From: Fodinibius sp. Rm-B-1B1-1
Lineage (GTDB): Bacteria > Bacteroidota > Rhodothermia > Balneolales > Balneolaceae
NCBI RefSeq assembly: GCF_038594945.1
Contig: NZ_JBCFYD010000001.1
Coordinates: forward strand, 1,578,801 to 1,642,800
Direction of reading: 5' to 3'
DNA length: 64,000 nucleotides
Below are positions 1 through 6,715 of the stretch, piece by piece (position 1 is the stretch's first letter; each line of letters begins with the position of its first letter). The notes under the pieces are model-generated. The model did not search any database and was not told the origin of the DNA. It saw only the letters and a program-made list of their open reading frames with translations. The position numbers were made by a program, and so were the translations under genes.

Positions 1-1341
1 ATGATCCTTCGGTCCACTGTTTTGGCATTTATCCTTTGCGGGATTTGGTCGGGAGCCTTGTATGTGTTTCCAGAGCTTTCATTTGATGTTGAACGTACAT
101 TTTTGACTTATGAGGCAGCATGGCCCCCTCTGTATTCACTCTTGCAAAGTGGCATTTATAGTTTGTCGGTCGTCCTTATTGCTTTTTCGATTATTGGAGC
201 ACAGGCGTATGATTTTTTCAAGAATGAATGGGTTACCAGTGGGATAATAGTTGTGGCTATTTTACTAATATCGCCCACGGAACAAGCAGTAGGTCCGGCA
301 TTGCAAGAGGCCGCTGTGTTTGGAATTATGGGCATTGCTTTGACAACCATTTTCCTTAAATGGGATCTGTTAACCACTTTTTTTAGCCACTTGGTATTTT
401 TGCTGATGATAGAAGTATCCACTGGGTGGATTGTGCCGGACTCTCCAGACCTTTATATCTTTTTAATTCTTTGTGGATTTCTGGGTTTTAACATTGTAGC
501 GGGTATTTTATTCTTGACCAAGGGGGTCACTCAGCAATCGTTATCAGAATATGTACCTGATTATGTAGAAGCGCTGGCTCAGGAAGAACGTATTAAGCAG
601 GAATTACAAATTGCCCGGGAAGTTCAGCAGTCATTTTTACCAACTCGAAAACCTCACTTTCAGGGGCTCGATATGGCGGCTATCTGTAAGCCGGCTTACG
701 AAACAGGGGGCGATTATTATGATTTTATTCGGTTAGATGATCACCGTATTGCAATAACGATTGGGGATGTAAGTGGCAAGGGTTTTCAAGCTGCATTTTA
801 TATGACCTTTATTAAAGGTATACTTCATAGCTTATGCCGAGAGATAGATTCGCCGGCTGAGATCCTCAAAAAAGTAAATCGGCTATTTTATGACAATGCC
901 CAACGGGGGACGTTCATTTCATTGGTTTATGGGATAATAGATCTCCAAAAACAGACGTTTACCTTTGCAAGGGCAGGACATAATCCCATCTTAAAAGTAG
1001 GATCTAACGGATTGGGTATTGAGGAGCTGAAACCAAGTGGTATTGGAATAGGACTATCCAGAGATTCATTTGACGAACATATAGAAGAGGTTTCGGTGTC
1101 GCTTAGTGATAATGAATTATTGATTCTCTATACTGATGGTATTGTGGAAGCTTTAAATGAACATCACAAATTTTATGGTAGCGAGCGATTTAATAAAATG
1201 GTTAGCGAAAATGCTAAAAAGTCTGCCAAACAAATTTTAGATTTGCTGGCTCATGATGTGCACTCATTTATTGGTGATGCGAAGCAACATGATGATATGA
1301 CGATTATGGTTATGAAATTGAATGGCAAAAACAGTAAATAA
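1..1341 (+). CDS. Membrane-anchored PP2C/SpoIIE-type serine phosphatase (5' end may be outside the window)
   Basis: The C-terminal half (residues ~195-440) is a SpoIIE/RsbU-type PP2C phosphatase. The metal-site motifs GGDYYD (236-241), GDVSGKG (255-261), YTDG (377-380) and HDDMT (near 430) are all present, so metal-dependent phosphoserine phosphatase activity is likely. The first ~175 residues form about six membrane segments. Their middle part loosely recalls a CPBP-type membrane domain without a catalytic Glu pair. A short helical linker (EERIKQELQIAREVQQ) joins the halves, as in sensor-coupled RsbU proteins. Such enzymes usually act on an anti-sigma antagonist or other STAS protein; none is encoded nearby, so the target is unknown. 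The frame opens at base 1, so the true start may lie upstream. The thioredoxin-like gene follows after 8 bp, probably in the same transcript. Confidence 0.85.
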   Translation: MILRSTVLAFILCGIWSGALYVFPELSFDVERTFLTYEAAWPPLYSLLQSGIYSLSVVLIAFSIIGAQAYDFFKNEWVTSGIIVVAILLISPTEQAVGPALQEAAVFGIMGIALTTIFLKWDLLTTFFSHLVFLLMIEVSTGWIVPDSPDLYIFLILCGFLGFNIVAGILFLTKGVTQQSLSEYVPDYVEALAQEERIKQELQIAREVQQSFLPTRKPHFQGLDMAAICKPAYETGGDYYDFIRLDDHRIAITIGDVSGKGFQAAFYMTFIKGILHSLCREIDSPAEILKKVNRLFYDNAQRGTFISLVYGIIDLQKQTFTFARAGHNPILKVGSNGLGIEELKPSGIGIGLSRDSFDEHIEEVSVSLSDNELLILYTDGIVEALNEHHKFYGSERFNKMVSENAKKSAKQILDLLAHDVHSFIGDAKQHDDMTIMVMKLNGKNSK

Positions 1342-1349
1342 TTTATCGA

Positions 1350-1859
1350 ATGTATAAAAATATAAGAGTAAAAATACTTGCAACAGTAATTAGTGTTTTT
1401 TGCTTAGGAACCATAATGGGGCAGGCTCAGTCGGGAATAGATTGGAAGTCACTTACAGAAGCACAAGAGTTGGCGGAGGAGAATGAAAAAAAAGTGATGA
1501 TTTTTGCAGAAGCTGAGTGGTGTGGGTATTGCAAAAAAATGTACAAAGAGGTATTTCCAGAGAAGGCAGTGCAGGACAGTCTGGAGAAGTATTTTTATTC
1601 TGTGAAGTTAGATATTGAATCTGATCGAAAGATCACTTTCAATAATGACTTGATGACAGAAAAACAATTGGCAAGACAGTTCAGAGTAAGTTCAACGCCT
1701 ACTTTTATCTTTTTAGATTCTGGAGGTAGTATTATCGGTGGTCAACCAGGATTTTTACCTGCTGAGATATTTGATAAGTTAGTTGCCTTTGTAGGTATGG
1801 ATTTGACGGGTAAAGAGTCGTTCAAGACGTATCTAAAAAAGCATGATGTGGAGATTTAG
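1350..1859 (+). CDS. Secreted thioredoxin-like protein (DUF255/thioredoxin_7 type)
   Basis: A 169-residue protein with an N-terminal signal peptide or anchor (residues 1-26, ending GQAQ) and a thioredoxin fold. The redox motif WCGYC has Cys58 and Cys61, and the cis-proline is Pro117 in RVSSTPTFIF. The WCxYC form with a following KKM helix matches periplasmic thioredoxin_7/DUF255-like proteins, which act as disulfide reductases or thiol carriers in the envelope. It lies 8 bp after the phosphatase gene and about 80 bp before the DtxR-type regulator. No partner such as DsbD is adjacent, so the substrate is unknown. Confidence 0.85.
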   Translation: MYKNIRVKILATVISVFCLGTIMGQAQSGIDWKSLTEAQELAEENEKKVMIFAEAEWCGYCKKMYKEVFPEKAVQDSLEKYFYSVKLDIESDRKITFNNDLMTEKQLARQFRVSSTPTFIFLDSGGSIIGGQPGFLPAEIFDKLVAFVGMDLTGKESFKTYLKKHDVEI

Positions 1860-1938
1860 ACTATAAGTAAGGTGTTATAGAATTGGGATATATGCTATAT
1901 TTAGCCCCTAAAATTATTAATATGGCATTAGATAAGGT

Positions 1939-2595
1939 ATGGTATTAAGTCAAGCAGTTGAAGATTATTTAAAAGCAATTTATACCCTTCAAACTGAGGA
2001 AACGGGGGCTTCAACGACCAAGATTGCTAAATCGTTGGAAGTTTCTTCGGCTTCGGCCACGAATATGGTTAAACGGCTTGATCAAATGGGATTGGTAGAC
2101 TATCAGTCTTATAAAGGGGCACGGCTTACGGAATCAGGTCAAAAGATTGCTCTTGAGATTATACGTCATCACCGACTTTTGGAGCTTTATCTGTTGGAGG
2201 TTATGGGTTATTCTTGGGATGAGGTGCATGATGAGGCTGAAAAGCTTGAGCACCATATTTCAGAGCAATTTGAAGATAAAATAGCCCAACTACTTGACGA
2301 TCCTACCCATGATCCACACGGTGATCCCATCCCCACAAAAGATGGACTGATGCCCGAAATTGAAGGTCAGCCTCTTGTGGACGGACAACCCGATCAGCAA
2401 TACATGGTAAGCCGGGTCAAGGATCAGGATCCGGAACTGTTACGCTACCTCGAAAAAATTGGATTACTGCCGGGCATAAAAGTTACGATTAAAGAAAAAG
2501 CGCCGTTTGAGGGACCTATCACTTTATTGGTTGAGAATGATGAGCAGGTCGTTGGCAACGATGTAGCTAAAAATATATTTGTGGCCGAGTTATAA
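1939..2595 (+). CDS. DtxR/MntR-family metal-dependent transcriptional repressor
   Basis: A 218-residue DtxR-family regulator: winged helix (residues ~1-65), dimerisation/metal-binding helices (~66-140) and a C-terminal FeoA/SH3-like domain (~150-218). Likely ligands align with IdeR and MntR as His78, Glu82, His97, Glu101, Glu104 and His105. The residue matching the IdeR primary-site Cys102 is Glu101, a feature shared with MntR, so manganese rather than iron sensing is possible but not proven. The gene converges on a TonB-dependent receptor with 6 bp between the stops. That receptor has two palindromic boxes upstream (4814-4833, 4854-4871) that suit a DtxR-type dimer, so it is a likely target. 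A shorter TTTAG-CCC-CTAAA element at 1900-1912 precedes the regulator, but its spacing differs. Confidence 0.9.
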   Translation: MVLSQAVEDYLKAIYTLQTEETGASTTKIAKSLEVSSASATNMVKRLDQMGLVDYQSYKGARLTESGQKIALEIIRHHRLLELYLLEVMGYSWDEVHDEAEKLEHHISEQFEDKIAQLLDDPTHDPHGDPIPTKDGLMPEIEGQPLVDGQPDQQYMVSRVKDQDPELLRYLEKIGLLPGIKVTIKEKAPFEGPITLLVENDEQVVGNDVAKNIFVAEL

Positions 2596-2601
2596 TTTAT
2601 T

Positions 2602-4800
2602 CTACTCAAGGCTAATCTGAACTCCCACTAAAAAGCGACGTGTTTGTATGGGGCCGTATACATGGTCAGTGGCAAAGTCATCGCTAAAAGGACGATCAGC
2701 TGCAATAATAGGGTTGGGTTGCGTATAATTCCCGATATTTTTGGCAGTGATATAGCCGGTAATAAATGATCCGAACGGGCGGCTTAGTTTAAGGTTATGT
2801 TCAGAAAATACAGGAGATTCGTTGATATAGCCATCATATTCCGGCAGCTTCATATTTCCAACCCCACGTCCCGAATAGTTTATGCTAATGTTTGTTTTGG
2901 GGATGGTATATGTAGCGGTAAAAACACCAGACCACTTTGGGGCAAAATGAATGGCTGATTGAATACCATGATTAGATTCAAAGACATCTTGATAGGTAAA
3001 TCCTATGGAATACTGCAGTGGCGACGGAAAGTTATGGGCAGCACTTACAGAAATGCCGCGTGAAACAGAGTATCCCTCTAAATTTTTATACCTGATTTCA
3101 TTAGCCTGCGAATAGTCGGGAATAATCTGATTACTAAAATGGGAGTAAAACAGATCCAAATCAATATTAAGCACACTGGTGCCAATATCGATAATTTGGT
3201 TCAAATTTATAGTTCCGTTGACCGATCGTTCGGGGTTTAGCTCTTCTTCAATAACGACACGACGTGAACCTGTTAAGGCCTCGTGTTCTTCGGTAAAAAG
3301 ATTTACAACCCGAAAGCCCGTGCCTCCATTGAGTCGAAGGGTCGTATGGTCAGAAAGGTCAAATTTGGCATTGGCGCGAGGCGAAAAAATAAAGCCGTGT
3401 TGCTTATAATGGTCAATTCGTAAGCCGCCCAGCGCTTTTATGTGTTCGTTAAAGGTATGTTCATATTGGCTAAAAACACCTGGGATAAATCGTATATCTC
3501 GTGAACCTTCGTCGAGGCGTATATCGTCAAAGGTTTGGTTGAGAGCATCAACTCGGGAAGTGGCTCCTACCAGTAATTGACGCCAGGGGGTAAAGCGCTT
3601 ATCCCATATTACGTTTGTAAAATAAATTTGCTGGTCGGCAGTGTAATGATAGGTCCCGTAATAACTGTTTTGACTGTGGTAACTGTACGAAAATTCGGCG
3701 CGGATATCTTGTGATGAAATGGGCAAATCGTAGGTGCCTAACATCTCGAACCGGTGCGTATTAATTGATTCTCCATATATTTGATTACTGCCGCGTTGAT
3801 CATGAGAATATTTCTTGGTACCTCCCAGCCGGTCTTCAAGATAAAGTTTGAATGCCAGGTTAAACTGCCGTGCCTCTGATCTTTCAAAACTCCACTTGTT
3901 GAAAATAGAAAGCTTTTTCCGCTTTGTGATATCAGCAAAACCGTCATCATTATGGTCGAGGAATTTATCAAAATAAAGACCATCGATTCCCAGTAGTGTT
4001 TGGGTTTTTCCCAGTTTTTGCGATCCGGTTAGGGAAAGACTGGCTTCTTCATGGGTAGAAAAAGAACCGTCTATTTCTAAAGGAGCTGCTGTAGCAGGAT
4101 TTTTTGTAATTACATTGATGACTCCTCCCATGGCTTCAGATCCATAAAGTGTAGAATTGGGACCTTTGATAATTTCAATATTACGGATGCTACTGGTATT
4201 AATTCCATTAAGACCATATACAGAAGCCAGTGAACCCATTATGGGCATACCATCTATCAGGATGGCGGTATAAGGTCCATCCATACCATTGATACGTACG
4301 CTATTGGTACCACATACCCCGCAGCTAACTTCTTGGTAGAGCCCATTCAAAAAGTTGACCGATTCCATAAGATTGGCAGCCCCTGTTTTTTGAAGATGCT
4401 CATTGCTGAGAACCTGAACTTTTACGGGGCTTTCTTTAACGAAGGTCTCACGCATAGATCCCGTAACGACTACTTGGCCCAGTTCTTCTGTTTTAGGTTT
4501 AAGGTTTATTTGTACGGTAACAGTCTCGTTATTTTTGATGGATATTTTTTGTAAATGGGGCCAAAAGCCAACGGCAGAAATGGTTAAGTCATATGTACCA
4601 ACCGAAATATCCTTGATGATAAATGATCCCATCTCATCTGTTGGAGAACCTTTTTGTATATCAGCAATGGTAACATTAGCACCGGCAACAGGCTCGCCTT
4701 TACTGATGACCTGTCCTTTGATGGTACCCGAAGATGATTGTGCAAGGGATAGCAGAGGAGTTAATATTAGAATGAGTAAGCACTGACCGAGGAATTTCAT
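2602..4800 (-). CDS. TonB-dependent receptor with CxxCG plug motif, probably metal-regulated
   Basis: An outer-membrane TonB-dependent receptor: signal peptide, CarboxypepD_reg-like domain (~first 100 mature residues), plug domain and a 22-strand-type barrel ending in an aromatic/hydrophobic C-terminus (FLVGVQISLE). The plug has an unusual cysteine motif, SCGVCGTNSVRINGMDG, followed by LIDGMP. I chose the ATG at 4800 (MKFLGQCLLILI..., a clean signal peptide) over the in-frame ATG at 4875. The longer form would have two hydrophobic stretches in a row and would place a regulatory palindrome (4854-4871) inside the gene. Substrate unknown. The adjacent DtxR-type gene and upstream boxes suggest a metal or metallophore, and the Cys pair could contact metal. 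It is the only gene between the regulator and the terminator at 4914-4947. Confidence 0.88.
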   Translation of the reverse strand: MKFLGQCLLILILTPLLSLAQSSSGTIKGQVISKGEPVAGANVTIADIQKGSPTDEMGSFIIKDISVGTYDLTISAVGFWPHLQKISIKNNETVTVQINLKPKTEELGQVVVTGSMRETFVKESPVKVQVLSNEHLQKTGAANLMESVNFLNGLYQEVSCGVCGTNSVRINGMDGPYTAILIDGMPIMGSLASVYGLNGINTSSIRNIEIIKGPNSTLYGSEAMGGVINVITKNPATAAPLEIDGSFSTHEEASLSLTGSQKLGKTQTLLGIDGLYFDKFLDHNDDGFADITKRKKLSIFNKWSFERSEARQFNLAFKLYLEDRLGGTKKYSHDQRGSNQIYGESINTHRFEMLGTYDLPISSQDIRAEFSYSYHSQNSYYGTYHYTADQQIYFTNVIWDKRFTPWRQLLVGATSRVDALNQTFDDIRLDEGSRDIRFIPGVFSQYEHTFNEHIKALGGLRIDHYKQHGFIFSPRANAKFDLSDHTTLRLNGGTGFRVVNLFTEEHEALTGSRRVVIEEELNPERSVNGTINLNQIIDIGTSVLNIDLDLFYSHFSNQIIPDYSQANEIRYKNLEGYSVSRGISVSAAHNFPSPLQYSIGFTYQDVFESNHGIQSAIHFAPKWSGVFTATYTIPKTNISINYSGRGVGNMKLPEYDGYINESPVFSEHNLKLSRPFGSFITGYITAKNIGNYTQPNPIIAADRPFSDDFATDHVYGPIQTRRFLVGVQISLE

Positions 4801-4813
4801 TGGGTGAAAATAT

Positions 4814-4833
4814 TTTTTAGCCTTAACTAAAAA
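4814..4833 (-). promoter_or_regulatory. Candidate DtxR-type operator, proximal box
   Basis: An inverted repeat with 7-bp arms TTTTTAG/CTAAAAA around the six bases CCTTAA, just upstream of the preferred ATG at 4800. It shares the TTTAGCC.....CTAAA framework with the second box at 4854-4871. The position (about 14-33 bp before the start codon) suits repression. Assignment to the regulator at 1939-2595 is inference. Confidence 0.5.
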
Positions 4834-4853
4834 TAATATAAGACATAATAAAT

Positions 4854-4871
4854 ATTTAGCCAAGGCTAAAT
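4854..4871 (-). promoter_or_regulatory. Candidate DtxR-type operator, distal box
   Basis: A palindrome with 8-bp arms, ATTTAGCC-AA-GGCTAAAT, perfect outside the two central bases. It has the size and T/A-rich flank with GGC core expected of DtxR/IdeR/MntR-type operators and lies 54-71 bp upstream of the receptor start at 4800. Two similar boxes in tandem before a receptor that neighbours a DtxR-family gene make regulation by that protein the simplest reading. Confidence 0.6.
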
Positions 4872-4913
4872 TCATTTAGGTGTTGGAGTATCTCTCAAGA
4901 TCTACAGCAATAA

Positions 4914-4947
4914 AAAAGCCCGACTGAATTGGATCAGTCAGGCTTTT
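4914..4947 (-). terminator. Intrinsic terminator after the CbiX-like gene
   Basis: A stem-loop with arms AAAAGCC-C-GACTGA and TCAGTC-A-GGCTTTT (one mismatch, loop of 6). On the minus strand a T-rich tract follows the stem. It lies 20 bp past the stop of the CbiX-like gene and separates that unit from the receptor at 2602-4800. Confidence 0.8.
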
Positions 4948-4967
4948 CTTGTGGGCTGTTAAGTACA

Positions 4968-5942
4968 CTATCTCATTGCTGAGGAAGTGTCAGATAGAGC
5001 ATTTTCTACAGAATTGATCAGAAATGCACTGATTTTCTCATCGGGAAGTAACGTTCGTCCACTCCATTTAAAATCGAGTCCGGATAAACGTTCAGCGACG
5101 GCATCTTCACGTCCGCTGGATGAAAGAAAAAGTGGAACTACAATTACGTCGCCGAATTGGCTCGACTGACGAACAATGGCTCGGAAGTTTTCCTTTGCTT
5201 GGTCATGAATAACCTCTCTTGCATCATCCCGGACGGTTAAGGAAAAGATCTGTTTAAACTCTTTGCCCTTGTTTTGTTGTATTGTCTGAACTTTTTGTGA
5301 AAGTGATTCCATGTTTTGGAGCCACATTTTATTATCACTCTCTCTGCTGGGACCGTGGGCAGCAATAACTACTGTTTCATTAGCGGGATTTTCGCTTAGC
5401 GTGCTAACACGATCATATAAAATTTTGGCCACAATGTCGTGATTATCCAGAGCCGAAGTCATGGTAATTTCGGTATTAATATCAAGTTGTGGAAGGTTTG
5501 GAGGCATCAGCATGCCATGCATGTAATCCGAAGAATCAATCTTGGCTTCAGTCATTTCTACATATTCCTCGGTGTGATGCATCAGGGGCATAGCGCGGTC
5601 GGCCAGGGAATCACGCATCCCAAAGAGATATTCATTTTGCCTGATAATTGGACTATAACTGGAGATAAAAAGTGGTATGGCTACGATGTGCGATACGCCC
5701 TGTTGTTCCAACTGCTGAATAGCATTTTGGAGGGTGACATAGTTGGCCATTCCCCAGGCAAATTCTACGGGATAGGTCTCTTCTAATGGGTCAGCGGCAT
5801 CTTTAACATGTTGATTCCATTCCTCACCACCGCCGTGCGCCATGATAAGTATCCCGGTATCTTGGGCGTGAGATTGGGAATAGCAAAAAGTGATAATAAA
5901 AATTGCTAAAACGCCAGCTATTTTTCGAGGTGATAATTTCAT
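4968..5942 (-). CDS. Periplasmic CbiX/sirohydrochlorin-chelatase-like protein
   Basis: A 324-residue protein with a signal peptide (residues 1-26, ending SHAQ) and two CbiX-type halves. The N-half carries LIMAHGGG (His36) and later IPLFISSYS. The C-half carries VIAAHGPSRESD (His196) and VVPLFLSSSG. This duplicated HG...PLF pattern is typical of sirohydrochlorin/cobalt chelatases (CbiX, CbiK, HemH fold), in which His residues hold the metal. Biosynthetic chelatases are cytoplasmic; the signal peptide here predicts the periplasm. It is the third gene, in the same direction, after a TonB-dependent receptor and an HmuY-like heme-binding lipoprotein. A role in heme or corrinoid metal handling, for example metal removal from imported tetrapyrrole, is plausible inference. 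It ends with a terminator at 4914-4947. Confidence 0.82.
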   Translation of the reverse strand: MKLSPRKIAGVLAIFIITFCYSQSHAQDTGILIMAHGGGEEWNQHVKDAADPLEETYPVEFAWGMANYVTLQNAIQQLEQQGVSHIVAIPLFISSYSPIIRQNEYLFGMRDSLADRAMPLMHHTEEYVEMTEAKIDSSDYMHGMLMPPNLPQLDINTEITMTSALDNHDIVAKILYDRVSTLSENPANETVVIAAHGPSRESDNKMWLQNMESLSQKVQTIQQNKGKEFKQIFSLTVRDDAREVIHDQAKENFRAIVRQSSQFGDVIVVPLFLSSSGREDAVAERLSGLDFKWSGRTLLPDEKISAFLINSVENALSDTSSAMR

Positions 5943-6040
5943 GTGTGTAAAGTTATTTTAAATCGTTCGATTGATGTTAGTGATAAAATTTTCCGAAAGT
6001 CATTTGCTAAGGTAATAGGTGACTTCAAGTAAGAAACGTT

Positions 6041-6694
6041 TTAGTTTAATTCTCGGGTACCATTCATTTGGATGGCATATTCAAAGGTGTAGTAACGATC
6101 ATCTTCTGGAGGATACTGTTGGTCGCTCGAAATATCTGGATTGCCCTTGTAGTAGCTTAAGATGCGGATTTTTGCATAATGATCGCCGTCACCGGTGCGT
6201 ACAACAATAGTTTTATCTTCAATGGGGAGAACTGCATGATTGGGTGTTTGTTCCATTCCCGTATAGTTGTACCAACCGTTTTCATCACCAGTAGGAATAG
6301 CAAGAGAATCTTCCGTATCTGTGTTATATCCTTCAGAAGGGGCAATGGTAACCTCATCAAAGGGGATATCAAGAATAACTGCACCACCGTTACCAGGTCC
6401 ACTTACTCCGCTGTTGGTTAATACAGTAGTACTTGAGAATGCCAAGTCCCATTCACTTGACGCGGAATCTTCATCAGCAACGACCTCACCATTTTGAAGG
6501 TCATAGAATGTATAATTAGCAGGTGCACCACGTTCTGCATTGGGATTAGCCGGAACATCTTCGGCAGTGTGCAGCTCAAGTTGTGATTCCGGAACATCAG
6601 GGCCCGTGGAGTCGTCGCTACAGGCAGAAAATAGTAATAGGCTACTTGCAATAAGTGTGATTACGAATAGTGGTTTGTCGTTAAGTGTGTACAT
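6041..6694 (-). CDS. HmuY-family heme-binding lipoprotein
   Basis: A 217-residue lipoprotein with lipobox LLFSAC (lipidated Cys25). The body resembles the HmuY family: the early YTFYDLQNGEVV block, SEWDLAFSSTTVLTNSG, then VVRTGDGDHYAKIRILSYYKG and a C-terminal YTFEYAIQMNG strand. HmuY-type hemophores bind heme with a His pair or, in some members, Met-containing pairs. Candidate axial ligands here are Met147, His153 and His172, but which are used cannot be told from sequence. The gene follows a TonB-dependent receptor by 21 bp, the classic hmuR/hmuY partnership, and is followed by the CbiX-like gene. Heme, or a heme-like tetrapyrrole, is therefore the best guess for the substrate of the set. 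Confidence 0.85.
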   Translation of the reverse strand: MYTLNDKPLFVITLIASSLLLFSACSDDSTGPDVPESQLELHTAEDVPANPNAERGAPANYTFYDLQNGEVVADEDSASSEWDLAFSSTTVLTNSGVSGPGNGGAVILDIPFDEVTIAPSEGYNTDTEDSLAIPTGDENGWYNYTGMEQTPNHAVLPIEDKTIVVRTGDGDHYAKIRILSYYKGNPDISSDQQYPPEDDRYYTFEYAIQMNGTRELN

Positions 6695-6715
6695 AGTATC
6701 GCTTTTGGTTTAGTG

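Noticed and set aside
1900..1912. TTTAG-CCC-CTAAA before the DtxR-type gene as an autoregulatory box
   Set aside because: The spacing (3 bases) differs from the receptor boxes (6 bases), so it would not present half-sites in the same phase; kept only as a note.
2602..4875. Longer form of the first receptor starting at ATG 4875
   Set aside because: Adds a second hydrophobic stretch before a normal signal peptide and places the operator palindrome inside the gene.
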